Below are positions 17,934-26,502 of a DNA stretch of 64,000 nt, piece after piece. Under the pieces are notes generated by a model. The model saw nothing but the letters and a program-made list of their open reading frames with translations, searched no databases and was not told the DNA's origin. The position numbers and the translations under genes were made by a program. The first letter of the stretch is position 1. The number at the start of each line of letters is the position of its first letter. This stretch comes from Nitrobacter hamburgensis X14 (GTDB taxonomy: Bacteria; Pseudomonadota; Alphaproteobacteria; Rhizobiales; Xanthobacteraceae): assembly GCF_000013885.1 (NCBI RefSeq), contig NC_007964.1, forward strand, positions 854,001 to 918,000. The letters are read 5' to 3'.

Positions 17934-18797
17934 TCAATCGGCGCCGAAGTTTGACCCCGTATCGGCGTCCAAATTTGACCCCTTTGATCGACGGGGTTTA
18001 GCGGTAGCGCTCGGTCCGTCGGAGCTGGCCGGGATTGCGGAGACGGAGCGAGCGCGGGTTGTTTGATCATCGTCGCGGCTTTTGAAGCGCCAGCTGTCGT
18101 TGCCGGTTTCGACGATGTCGCAGTGGTGGGTCAGACGATCGAGCAGCGCGGTGGTCATCTTGGCGTCGCCGAACACGCTGGGCCATTCGCCGAAGGCGAG
18201 ATTGGTGGTGACGACGATGGAGGTGCGCTCGTAGAGCCGGCTGACGAGATGGAACAGAAGTTGTCCGCCGGATTGGGCAAATGGCAGGTAGCCGAGTTCG
18301 TCGAGGACGATGAAGTCCATTCGGGTCAGATGCTCGGCGATACGACCCTGGCGTCCGTTGCGGGTCTCGATCTCGAGACGATTGACGAGGTCGACGACGT
18401 TGTAGAAGCGCCCGCGGGCACCGGATCGAATGCAGCTTCGGGCGATGGCGATGGCCAGATGGGTCTTGCCGGTGCCGGTACCGCCGACCAGAACGGCATT
18501 GCGTTGCTGGGCGATGAAGCCACCGCCGGCGAGATCATTGACCAGCGTCTGGTTGATAGGGGTGCCCTCGAACTGGAAGCCATCGAGATCCTTGGCGAGC
18601 GGCAGCTTGGCGATAGTGAGCTGGTATTTGATCGAACGCGCCTGCTTCTCGTTGATCTCGGCATTGAGCAGGTCGCCGACAATGCGTTGCGGTTCGTGCT
18701 GGCGCTTGACGGCGGTCGCCATGATCTCGTCGAAGGCGGCCTTCATGGCATAGAGCTTGAGTTCGCTCATGAGGTCGAAGAGTTGAGTGCGTTCCAT
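17934..18797 (-). CDS. istB: IS21-family helper ATPase IstB
   Basis: A 287-aa AAA+ ATPase that assembles on target DNA and activates the IstA transposase. Walker A is VGGTGTGKTH and Walker B is FIVLDELGYLPF. There is also an N-terminal ERTQLFDLMSELKLYAMKAAF segment of the IstB family. Its start overlaps the istA stop by one base (TGATG), indicating coupled translation. Its stop codon falls inside the terminal repeat of the element. Intact. Confidence 0.93.
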   Translation of the reverse strand: MERTQLFDLMSELKLYAMKAAFDEIMATAVKRQHEPQRIVGDLLNAEINEKQARSIKYQLTIAKLPLAKDLDGFQFEGTPINQTLVNDLAGGGFIAQQRNAVLVGGTGTGKTHLAIAIARSCIRSGARGRFYNVVDLVNRLEIETRNGRQGRIAEHLTRMDFIVLDELGYLPFAQSGGQLLFHLVSRLYERTSIVVTTNLAFGEWPSVFGDAKMTTALLDRLTHHCDIVETGNDSWRFKSRDDDQTTRARSVSAIPASSDGPSATAKPRRSKGSNLDADTGSNFGAD

Positions 18798-20296
18798 CAG
18801 ACCGGTCTCCTGAGGTTGTCGTAACGGGCACAGTCAGCGATCGGCGCATGGCGCAAGGTCAGCGCCGCCGGGGTGAGGATGTTGGCTGGTGGCGCCGGCT
18901 CACGCTGGCGGGCGAGGATGTTGAGAACGACATCGGCGGAATGGACACTGTGGGCGATCGCCTCGGCACAGGCGGCCTCGACTGCCGGCAGTCCGTCGGT
19001 CAGCACCGCGTTGAGGATGTCGACCATCTGCCGATTGCCATCGTCGGCACCGGCGAGCTTGCGCCGCACACGCTCGATCGCGGCCGGCAGCACCCAGTCC
19101 TTGAACGGGGCGCCGTTGCGCAACGCGCCGGGTTTGCGAGCCAGCACCGGCACATAATGCCAGGGATCGTAGGTCGTCTCGCCGCGGCCGAATGAACGCG
19201 GATGCTCGGCGACGATGCGTCCGTCCTGGCGGATCACGATGCGGTCGGCATAAGCTTGCACTTCGACGGGCCGCCCGACGGCGTTGGCCGTAACCGAGTA
19301 TTTGTTGTTGTCGAAGCGCACCAGGCAGGTCTTCGAGACGGATGCCGGCACGGCATGGAATCCATCGAACCGGCCGGCATAGGGAACGAGCTTCGGCCGC
19401 TCGGCTTCGAACACTTCCCAGACCGTCTGTTCGGTCAGTTCCGGATGACGGTGCGCCTTGGCGTAGGCGATGCACTTATCCAGCAGCCAGGCGTTCAACT
19501 CGTCGAGGGTTTTGAACCGCAGCCGCGGCGTGAAGAAGCGCTCCCGGACCAGCCCAACCTGGTTCTCAACCTGGCCCTTCTCCCAGCCTGAGGCCGGCGT
19601 GCAGGCGACCGGATCGACCAGGTAATGGCTGCACATCTGCATGAAGCGGCGATTGTAGAGACGCCCTTTGCCGACGAAGATCGTCTCCACCGCGGTCTTC
19701 ATATTGTCGTAGATGCCGCGGCCGCAGGTGCCCTTGAACAGAGCGAAGGCCCGGTCGTGGGCGTCGAACACCATCTCCTGCGTCTCGCGTGGATAGGCGC
19801 GAGCGAACAGCATCCGGCTGTGACAGAGCCGGACATGAGCGACCTTCACGATCACCGTCACGCCATGCAGCAGGACAACCTCATGGCTCCAGTCGAACTG
19901 GTAGGCTTCTCCCGGTGCAAAGCTCAGCGGGACATAGGCCGCCGCCGTCGATTGTCCGCGCTCCTGGCTCCACCGTCTGGCGTAACGTCGCACCGCATCG
20001 TAGCCGCCGTCATAGCCGCGCCCGCGAAGCTCTTCGAAGACCCGGATCAGCGTCAGCTGTTCGCGAGCGGACTTCGCCGCGTTCGACGCCAGCAATCCGT
20101 CGAGATCAGCGGCCCATCGCCCCAGCTTCGGCCGCGGCTGCACCGCACGTTCGTACTCGAATGAGGTCTCCCCAGACCGCAACACCTTGCGGACCGTGTT
20201 CCGCGACACCTTCAGGTCGCGGGCGATCTCCTTGATCGTCTTGCCCTTGATGAAGTGCTCGCGGCGTATCCGCGCAATCGTCTCCACGATCAGCAT
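18797..20296 (-). CDS. istA: IS21-family transposase IstA
   Basis: A 499-aa DDE transposase. An N-terminal helix-turn-helix (HFIKGKTIKEIARDLKVSRN) is followed by the RNase H-like catalytic core with acidic residues in YQFDWSHEVV, GIYDNMKTAV and GQVENQVGLVRER, then the C-terminal Mu-type beta barrel. The ATG at 20296 (MLIVETIARIRREH) with GGGG just upstream is preferred to 20320. Complete, so the element is probably active or recently active. Confidence 0.92.
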   Translation of the reverse strand: MLIVETIARIRREHFIKGKTIKEIARDLKVSRNTVRKVLRSGETSFEYERAVQPRPKLGRWAADLDGLLASNAAKSAREQLTLIRVFEELRGRGYDGGYDAVRRYARRWSQERGQSTAAAYVPLSFAPGEAYQFDWSHEVVLLHGVTVIVKVAHVRLCHSRMLFARAYPRETQEMVFDAHDRAFALFKGTCGRGIYDNMKTAVETIFVGKGRLYNRRFMQMCSHYLVDPVACTPASGWEKGQVENQVGLVRERFFTPRLRFKTLDELNAWLLDKCIAYAKAHRHPELTEQTVWEVFEAERPKLVPYAGRFDGFHAVPASVSKTCLVRFDNNKYSVTANAVGRPVEVQAYADRIVIRQDGRIVAEHPRSFGRGETTYDPWHYVPVLARKPGALRNGAPFKDWVLPAAIERVRRKLAGADDGNRQMVDILNAVLTDGLPAVEAACAEAIAHSVHSADVVLNILARQREPAPPANILTPAALTLRHAPIADCARYDNLRRPV

Positions 20297-20410
20297 CCCC
20301 AACCACCTGCTTCGTTCCAAAGCAGGCAGCGCAACAGACCAACCTATCGGGGGTCAATTTTGGACGCCGATCCCCCGGCTCAGGGGGGCAATATTGCAGG
20401 CCGAATAACA

Positions 20411-20417
20411 GACTGTA
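20411..20417. repeat. Target-site duplication, right copy (GACTGTA)
   Basis: Matches 17925-17931; the pair defines the insertion point inside the integrase gene. Confidence 0.85.
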
Positions 20418-20746
20418 CCGCCGCGCCTCTCGAGCCAGGCTAGGAGACTGGCCCGCACGTCGTTGGTCAGCTCGAACTGTACGGGGCGGCCCGTCTTCTG
20501 CTGGACGACAATCGCACGCATGTGTATTTCCGGCCCAGCGACCAGGTCGCCAATCTTGATTTTGACCAAGTCACAGCCGCGTAGCTTGCTGTCGATTGCC
20601 AGATCGAAAAGAGCGCGGTCACGAACGCGCCCTTCATGATCGAGGAAGAAGCGAATCGCCCAGATTTGTTTTTGTGTGAAAGGCCGCTTCGTGCCAACTG
20701 TCTTTACCGGCATTCCAAGCGGCTCGGCCCTGAGTGGCAGGATCAT

Positions 20747-21055
20747 ATTGAGAATAACCCATTTCAGTTCTCCTTGACCGTGATTGGCCTATGGAGAAAC
20801 GAAAACGCCCGAGCTACAGCTCGGGGGCGGAAGGAGACGGTCAGCTTATCGACAAAAGGCCTGCCGAAGCGGACAATTCCTAGGCCCGCACACCGGCGAG
20901 TTCGGCCCGAAGCCCTCAGCCCTCATCAGATTGGCCATTTGGCGAACTTCCGCGATCGCCCCAGTTTTTGACATTCGGCGCTACGGGTCGAACTTTCGAA
21001 ATGCATTCGTTCGGGACGATCTTCTTCACGCTCTGGTGCATGGGCGACGACTGTC
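20747..21055. other. Intergenic region upstream of the integrase
   Basis: About 310 bases between the integrase start and the end of the Ham1-kinase gene. A short inverted pair GAGCTACAGCTC (20812-20823) is visible. It is the expected place for the integrase promoter and possibly an attachment site, but I could not identify an att core. Confidence 0.4.
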
Positions 21056-22624
21056 TCAGTGCTTGCTGGCATAGCAAATCAAGTCGAGGAGCCGAAGAAG
21101 CGCTGGTCCCCTCGGGGAAAGACGATAGCGCAGCAGCTCGCCACGCTTCTCCAGCCTTGTCGCGAATTCCGGCACGGACTTAAGCGCTCGATTGTTGTTG
21201 TACTTGCGTACCGCAAATCCCTGGTCCGCAGTCACGGCGGCGATCTCATCGCATGTCGCGGCACGGCCAATCTTTCGCAGGGCGCGCAGCGAACGATGCA
21301 ATTCGGATAGGCTCTGGCGTCCATCCGGTAAAGTATCGATTGTGCTGACCAACTCGTCGATACGACGGAAGTAGGAACGCACATCGGAGTCATTTCGGAC
21401 AACGACATCAGCGATCTCATTCGCGACGCGCAGCGCTCCGAAACGCATCTGCTCCTCGTCGAGGCGGGCAAACTCCCCAAAAGTCCGGGCGTCGCCGGGG
21501 CGCGCCCGCTTGACGTGTCGCTCGAAACGGGTACGGGGATCGGCCTCGATCAATACCACCCGCGCCGCCGGCAGCATCGAACGCAACCGCATGACCTCTT
21601 CAACCGTTCGCATGCCAGTTACAATGTTGATGTCGGCGTTCTCCCGCGCGATATAGTCGGCGGCTCGCTTCGCCACGATGTCCCAACTCCGTTTTTCGAG
21701 GAAGGTCATCGCGTCAGCCGAGTTGCTGATTGTGATCCCTTCTTCTTCGGCTATTTGTCGCAGAAGGGTGCTACCCTCGAGCGCGAAAACTGCCGTGCGC
21801 TGCCCCATCAAAAAGTCGCCAAAAGTAGATTTGCCAGCGCATTTATGGCCGATCACGATAAGCACGTCGCGCCGATTCAACGGAAGAAGCGAAAGCTGAC
21901 TTCCAACCTCCCCCTCCGCGTCCGCTGCTTGGCGTACCACATGGTTCCATCGTCCAAGGTTGATAATGGCGTTCAGCTCCTCCAGCCGCTCGATTAGCAG
22001 TGTAAGAGACTTTACGCGGAAGTCGTATGGGAGCGACTCTTCGAACTCCATTTCACCTAGTCGCCGGTTAGTCCCCTCGGGGACGAACCATCCATTGAAC
22101 GTATCTGGCGTGAGCCAAGGATATTGCGGCGAGGTAGTGAATGCCGGTGGGGCCTCTGCAACACATCCCGACGTTTCGCCGTGGAAGAAAACCGGCCGCG
22201 ACAGAGTCGGCAGCCGAAGCGCAATATCGGACTTCACCGTACAACGTCGGTCGCCTCCGCGCAGCGCGATTTGGCGATCAAGTTCCACAAAACTCGTTTC
22301 CGAGAACCACTCCTTAACGCGCGTTCCGGGATAGTCTGTCGCGCCGCTCAGCGCCTCGATTCGCAGTGACGTATCCTCGACGAACAAGACCGAGCGGCGT
22401 TCAAACTCCTGGCTGACCTGCTTCAGTGCCTGGGTGAGTAGCCCCTGTGTGTCGAGGGAATAGTCTTCGCCATAGGGTTCGTGCTGACTGCGATAATGGG
22501 TGAGCTGATACCCACTACGCATGAAGATTAGCCTAGCCTGGATCAGCTTGTCTGCGTTCGAGGTGTAGAAAAAGATTCTGAGAAGCCGTTGAAACCGGAA
22601 GACGTCGCCATATCGAAACCTCAT
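21056..22624 (-). CDS. Ham1/RdgB-like NTP pyrophosphatase fused to a P-loop NMP-kinase-like domain
   Basis: A 522-aa protein whose ATG (22624) overlaps the upstream GHMP gene stop (ATGA). Residues about 10-200 follow the Ham1/RdgB fold: FFYTSNADKLIQAR (nucleotide-binding motif), FVEDTSLRIEALSG (the metal-binding acidic motif), YPGTRVKEWF and a late PYDFRVKSL. A P-loop kinase follows: RRDVLIVIGHKCAGKSTFG, IVTGMRTVEEVMRLRSM, and VVLIEADPRTRFERHVKR with a lid, as in dephospho-CoA or dNMP kinases. The last 90 residues look like a winged helix. Ham1 enzymes cleave (d)NTPs to (d)NMP and pyrophosphate. Joining this to a monophosphate kinase suggests handling of a non-standard nucleotide. I know no named defence system with this protein. 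Confidence 0.72.
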   Translation of the reverse strand: MRFRYGDVFRFQRLLRIFFYTSNADKLIQARLIFMRSGYQLTHYRSQHEPYGEDYSLDTQGLLTQALKQVSQEFERRSVLFVEDTSLRIEALSGATDYPGTRVKEWFSETSFVELDRQIALRGGDRRCTVKSDIALRLPTLSRPVFFHGETSGCVAEAPPAFTTSPQYPWLTPDTFNGWFVPEGTNRRLGEMEFEESLPYDFRVKSLTLLIERLEELNAIINLGRWNHVVRQAADAEGEVGSQLSLLPLNRRDVLIVIGHKCAGKSTFGDFLMGQRTAVFALEGSTLLRQIAEEEGITISNSADAMTFLEKRSWDIVAKRAADYIARENADINIVTGMRTVEEVMRLRSMLPAARVVLIEADPRTRFERHVKRARPGDARTFGEFARLDEEQMRFGALRVANEIADVVVRNDSDVRSYFRRIDELVSTIDTLPDGRQSLSELHRSLRALRKIGRAATCDEIAAVTADQGFAVRKYNNNRALKSVPEFATRLEKRGELLRYRLSPRGPALLRLLDLICYASKH

Positions 22625-23604
22625 GCGGATTCGTCCCGCGAAGCTCTCGCGCCGTGATTCAGACCGCCATGACATCCTAGCCAACGTGCATTGTGTGCGG
22701 CACAAACCGCCCGTAACTCGGCGACAGCACGCGTATCACTGGCTGCGAAGATTACATATACGATTGGACCCATGCTGCTCATGCCCGCAGCATAGCCCTT
22801 TGTGCGAAAGTCCTCCAATAGCTCGATGACATTCTCGCCGCACCGTTCGATCTCAAGATGCTTGAAGCCCTTGTAGGAAATCGAAGCAAGCGAGGACGCA
22901 AGCAGTTTCAAATCCTCAAGACGAAATGCAGGCAGGATCCCGTGATACAGCGACGCCATTGTTTCAAGCGCATCGTCGGGCGCGATGGGCGCATTCTCTT
23001 CAAAGAAGCGCTGCTCTTCCGAGCCGTGCGATAATTCGCCCTTGGGTAGGCACAAGCCGACTCGCCATGAAGCTGGAAAAGGCAGCCGAAGCATCAGAAC
23101 GGGTGCTGAGGTGGCCGCTCTCGCACCAGAGGGAAGCAGATGATCGATCTCCTCGGCGGGTCTACCCGCGTCCCACAATACGCCGCCCTCAAAGAAACCG
23201 TGAATGCCGATGCCCGACGCCCCGCCACGTCCGCTCAGACTTTGCTGCTCAGCCCGATTGCCTGGAAGCTCAACTAGGTGGTGATATGCTAAGATGACCG
23301 CGAGCTTAAGGGCAGTCTTTGTGCCGAGACCAATATGCTGAATCGCGTGACTATGGATGATAGCCTGAACCCGTCTTTTGCCCGCTTCGGCCAGCGTCTC
23401 GAGGAGAGCCGTCAACTCAGACTGGCATGACCTGTCCAAGTCGCTCGCCCCCTCTAACGACATTACGGGCGCACACCTTAGTTCAACGTCGGCGGCAATC
23501 TTGTCGAGCATGAAGCCGACACCGCCGAATGCGCGGGGCGATGCAAAACCCATATCAGCTAGGGCAATATGAATGCGCGACCCCGCGCTCACTCGGACAG
23601 CCAA
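22621..23604 (-). CDS. GHMP kinase superfamily protein, beta-RFAP-synthase-like
   Basis: A 327-aa protein. Seen: SRIHIALADMGFASPRAFGGVGF, which resembles the N-terminus of beta-ribofuranosylaminobenzene 5'-phosphate synthase, and the glycine-rich GLGTKTALKLAVILAYHHL in place of the GHMP motif 2. The TTG at 23604 is the best start: AGGAG lies seven bases upstream and it keeps the first beta strand (LAVRVSAGSRIH). Beta-RFAP synthases join a PRPP-type sugar to an aromatic amine, so this protein may modify a nucleotide or sugar phosphate. It sits between, and is translationally coupled to, the membrane protein and the Ham1-kinase genes. Confidence 0.65.
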   Translation of the reverse strand: MAVRVSAGSRIHIALADMGFASPRAFGGVGFMLDKIAADVELRCAPVMSLEGASDLDRSCQSELTALLETLAEAGKRRVQAIIHSHAIQHIGLGTKTALKLAVILAYHHLVELPGNRAEQQSLSGRGGASGIGIHGFFEGGVLWDAGRPAEEIDHLLPSGARAATSAPVLMLRLPFPASWRVGLCLPKGELSHGSEEQRFFEENAPIAPDDALETMASLYHGILPAFRLEDLKLLASSLASISYKGFKHLEIERCGENVIELLEDFRTKGYAAGMSSMGPIVYVIFAASDTRAVAELRAVCAAHNARWLGCHGGLNHGARASRDESA

Positions 23605-23608
23605 CTGT

Positions 23609-24361
23609 TCACTCCTGCGCTGCCGGCGCGGCAGCTTGCCATGTCGCCTCAAAATGGCTGTCCAAATGGTCGAACATGAAACCGCCTCGATGCACGAGGA
23701 TGGTAGGCGAGTTGCGGCTTCGCTCCGTCATCAAATACGGACCCCAGAAGATCTCGTCATCAATCCGCAATAGGTTGATCGCAGGAATGGAGCGCATACG
23801 GCGCACCTGGAACTTGACGCGATCTATATCTTCATCGGTATCGACGGCTGCTTGGAATGCTTCGATGTCGGCGCGAATTTCCCCCCTTGCGCCGCCTTCC
23901 TCAAGGTCGCGGTAATCAGCGAGGCTCTGTGCTTTCGTCGGGAAATCTGGATCCAGCATAAGAACTCGCACATTGGCCCTACGTGACCACTCTGCGAACT
24001 CGCGGGCGTAGTCCTCACGGAAGGACGACAAGCCTAGACCGATCAGGTCGATCCGCTTCGCCGACCTGAGACGACGGTCGTATTGTTCCTTGATCCGCAC
24101 CGAACGATGCGGGAAAACGCTTGAGATGCCGGCACTCGCTATCACCTCAAGCCTGTTCTGCGTCCGCTCGGTTAAGCGGATGTAGAGGTATAGCGCCATC
24201 CCGGCGATACCCGTCGCAAGCAGACCGCCACCCACGCTTTGTGCAAGTGTTGCACCGAACACTCTTTCACCCTCGGTTGTCATGCAGAGCATGCCCCCGA
24301 ATACTAGGACCAAATGAACGCCAAGCCACATCAGGCTCGTCGGCGACCACCAAGACCGCAT
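23609..24361 (-). CDS. Two-helix membrane protein with degenerate PLD-like cytoplasmic domain
   Basis: A 250-aa protein with two transmembrane helices near the N-terminus (SLMWLGVHLVLVFGGMLCM and SVGGGLLATGIAGMALYLYI). A soluble domain follows with IDLIGLGLSSFREDYAREF, VRVLMLDPDFP and LLRIDDEIFWGPYLMTE. The order resembles phospholipase-D-like domains, but I see no HxK catalytic pair. The start at 24361 has GGGGAG immediately upstream. Membrane-anchored sensor or effector proteins of this size are frequent in nucleotide-signalling immunity, so a membrane effector role is plausible. Its stop is 4 bp before the GHMP start. Confidence 0.6.
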   Translation of the reverse strand: MRSWWSPTSLMWLGVHLVLVFGGMLCMTTEGERVFGATLAQSVGGGLLATGIAGMALYLYIRLTERTQNRLEVIASAGISSVFPHRSVRIKEQYDRRLRSAKRIDLIGLGLSSFREDYAREFAEWSRRANVRVLMLDPDFPTKAQSLADYRDLEEGGARGEIRADIEAFQAAVDTDEDIDRVKFQVRRMRSIPAINLLRIDDEIFWGPYLMTERSRNSPTILVHRGGFMFDHLDSHFEATWQAAAPAAQE

Positions 24362-24797
24362 TTTCTCCCCTTCCACGAGCCCAACAAGGCGAACTGCACA
24401 CACGTAACGAGCCTGTATCCGCGCTGCGAATCATCGCTAGCTTAAACGGAGTATTTATAGGCGTTAAACGCTTTGATAAAATATCAATCCGACATTCTTT
24501 CATAGTAGGCACGTGAGAAACTCAGCTATCAGCCAGAAATAAGCGCGAATGATAGTCTCCCGCCTTGCTGAATTTTCGGAGCCGTTAGCGGAACGTGGCT
24601 TCGTTGCGAAAATGCAGCATAGCTGCCGTTATCGTGGCAATATCGCCGATCAAGCTTCCACGGTCATAGGGTCTTGCAAGTCAGCAACGATGCAAGTCGT
24701 TCGTGGTTTCGAATTTCACCGCTTCCGACGATCCTTGTGGATGTGTCGTCACAATCCATTGCTGCAAAAGGCGGTACCCGCCAATCTGGCAGTGGAT
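24362..24797. promoter_or_regulatory. Divergent promoter region between two defence operons
   Basis: About 435 bases, lower in GC than the flanks, separate the minus-strand Ham1 operon from the plus-strand Thoeris genes. A small palindrome, GCGTTAAACGC (24462-24472), and a TTGATA hexamer just after it are visible, but I cannot place promoters firmly. An open frame continues upstream of the Thoeris gene to 24549 without conserved features. Confidence 0.4.
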
Positions 24798-25661
24798 ATG
24801 GCGACTCACCTCATCAAATCTTTGACTGTCGGTTTTCTACGGCGCTGGAAAGCCGGATTAACGCGGGCCTTTGGTGTGGCCGGAGCGATCTGGCTGGTCA
24901 CTGAAATAGTGACTCGTGTCTCCAGCTCGGCGAACGATTGGCTGACCGCCAACGGAGACGTTTACTTGGGCGGCGTCCTGCTCGCAGGGGCTATGTGGTT
25001 TGTCGCCTACTCCTACGAGCAGCGAAAGGTGAAATTTCGAGTTCCGACCACAAACAGCTACATCACAATCAAGTTCGGTAACCTATTCGAAGAAAGGTCA
25101 GACTGGCTAATTGGCGTTAACGAGTTCTTCGACGGCCGTCTTGGACAAGTGATCGCAAAGACCTCCGTCCACGGGCAGTTCATCACTAACGTATTCCACG
25201 GCGACGAGACGCGATTTCGAGAAGCAGTGACGGCAGCTCTGGCTGGCGTGCCTTGCACATCCACTGCCAGGATGAACTTGCCAGCGGATTCCTACGAGAT
25301 TGGCACCACGGCCGTCGTTGCTAACGGGTCACAGAAGGCGTTCCTCGTGGCTATGTCCCGAACCGACCTTGTGACGCATAAGGCTGGATCAACGGTGCCC
25401 ATGCTTTTCGAAGCGATGAAGGGCGCGCTCGAATCAGTAAAGAACTATGGCAACGGCGAACCGCTGGCGTTGCCGCTAATCGGCAACGGCCTTTCCAGCG
25501 TCAACTTAGAGCCGCAACACCTGCTCAGGCTCATCACGCTGGCTTTGGTGGACTTTGGGCGAAAAGTCAGCTTGCCCAAGCAAGTGACCATCGTGGCACC
25601 CGAGGGATGCTTTGAACAGCTCGATATCCGTGAAATCAAGCGAGATTGGATGAAGCGCTAG
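24798..25661 (+). CDS. thsA: Type II Thoeris effector: transmembrane-macro protein ThsA
   Basis: A 287-aa protein from the ATG at 24798 (MATHLIKSLTVGF). It has two transmembrane helices (VAGAIWLVTEIVTRV and GGVLLAGAMWFVAYSY), then a cytoplasmic macro-like domain with ITIKFGNLFEE, VNEFFDGRLGQVI, GTTAVV and PLIGNGLSSVNLEPQHLL. TM-macro proteins next to a TIR gene are the ThsA of type II Thoeris, in which a TIR-made ADP-ribose derivative binds the macro domain and the membrane part kills the infected cell. The next gene, overlapping its stop, is that TIR protein. Family and context agree well. Confidence 0.85.
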   Translation: MATHLIKSLTVGFLRRWKAGLTRAFGVAGAIWLVTEIVTRVSSSANDWLTANGDVYLGGVLLAGAMWFVAYSYEQRKVKFRVPTTNSYITIKFGNLFEERSDWLIGVNEFFDGRLGQVIAKTSVHGQFITNVFHGDETRFREAVTAALAGVPCTSTARMNLPADSYEIGTTAVVANGSQKAFLVAMSRTDLVTHKAGSTVPMLFEAMKGALESVKNYGNGEPLALPLIGNGLSSVNLEPQHLLRLITLALVDFGRKVSLPKQVTIVAPEGCFEQLDIREIKRDWMKR

Positions 25662-26212
25662 TGGCTTATCGAAACGGCACCTATATTGCGTTCCACGCAG
25701 AGGGTAACTCTGACCCTACCGCGTCAGACATTAGATACTACCGCACGCTGAAGATGTGGCACACCAACGATAATATCGAATTCAAGTTCGTGAACAGCCA
25801 CGAGAAGGTCGCCGCCGTGCGGGACACAAGTCAGGCAGCGACTATCAAGCGGAGCCTGAGGGCGAGACTCGATAATTCAAAAAACATGGTCCTCATCATC
25901 GGTCAGCGGACTAGGTTCGATATGGACTTCGTGCCTTATGAGATCGCCTACGCGGTGGACACTTGTCGCATCCCCATTATCGCTACATATCCGGGGCAAT
26001 CTGTGATCCGTGTCTCCAACGCGCTGAGGCCGCTGTGGCCCGAGGCGCTGCGGGAGAGGATAGACAACGGCGCGGCTAGCGTCATCCATATCCCGTTCAA
26101 CCAGAAGGCGATTGACGACGCCATCGGCCAGTTCAGTCACAACAAACTCCCGTTCGGCGGAGGGATCGGTATCTACAGCGATGACGCCTATAGGTCGTTT
26201 GGGCTGCTCTAA
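25661..26212 (+). CDS. thsB: Thoeris TIR-like (MTH538 type) protein ThsB
   Basis: A 183-aa protein. The GTG at 25661, sharing one base with the thsA stop, gives the family N-terminus VAYRNGTYIAFHAEGN. Further on are SDIRYYRTLKMW, FVNSHEK, IKRSLRARLDNSKNMVLIIG and VPYEIAYAVDTCRIPIIATY, the MTH538 TIR-like fold of ThsB, with the conserved Glu in the last motif. ThsB senses phage infection and makes a NAD-derived signal for ThsA. A TTG at 25646 is a less likely start. Intact. Confidence 0.88.
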   Translation: MAYRNGTYIAFHAEGNSDPTASDIRYYRTLKMWHTNDNIEFKFVNSHEKVAAVRDTSQAATIKRSLRARLDNSKNMVLIIGQRTRFDMDFVPYEIAYAVDTCRIPIIATYPGQSVIRVSNALRPLWPEALRERIDNGAASVIHIPFNQKAIDDAIGQFSHNKLPFGGGIGIYSDDAYRSFGLL

Positions 26213-26502
26213 GGCAATAATGGTCCTTGCTAAGGCTGGAGGCTCATACTGTCCTTATGATCCGCGGACATCGGCGGCAGATTCCAATAATCGCGACTCT
26301 ATCCATGGACTTTTAGCTTCCGGCAATCGGCTTAATTGTTCGTGGCGGAGCGCTTCTTCTGGGCGATGGTGGGAGGGAGCCCAACGACCATCACAAGGGC
26401 TCGACCTACGGCTTCGCGGTCAGCGATGTCTGCTTTTGGGCTGTGGTAAAGACGCCCTTAACGGCAAACATGGGGCGCAAAGAAGACGTCGATCCCAGGC
26501 TC

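Larger units (their letters stand above)
17932..20410 (-). mobile_element. Complete IS21-family insertion sequence
   Basis: A 2479-bp element carrying istA and istB. Ends read inward as TGTCAATCGG (17932) and TGTTATTCGG (20410, opposite strand). It is flanked on both sides by the same 7-bp target duplication, GACTGTA. Just inside each end lie inverted copies of a 22-bp repeat with one mismatch (17961-17982 and 20350-20371), the multiple transposase-binding sites typical of IS21. It interrupts the integrase gene. Confidence 0.93.
17643..20746 (-). pseudogene. Tyrosine recombinase (integrase) interrupted by an IS21 element
   Basis: The N-terminal half is at 20411-20746: MPVKTVGTKRPF, then RDRALFDLAIDSKLRGCDLV with the first catalytic Arg region, ending LAWLERRGGTV. 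The C-terminal half is at 17643-17931: DDHAFPSRINQAHHMSTRQ, then the HSLRRTKAS box, LLGHTKIENTVRYLGV with the second His and the nucleophilic Tyr. Joining the two across the 7-bp duplication GACTGTA restores one continuous frame of roughly 210 residues. It was therefore an intact core-type integrase before the insertion, and probably the integrase of this island. It should now be inactive. Confidence 0.85.

Noticed and set aside
21056..22624. Housekeeping rdgB
   Set aside because: Fused to a kinase domain, in a defence island, with altered motifs; the normal rdgB near hrcA/hemW is expected elsewhere.
24549..24797. Upstream in-frame extension of ThsA
   Set aside because: No conserved residues, AT-richer intergenic look; ATG at 24798 fits the family start.
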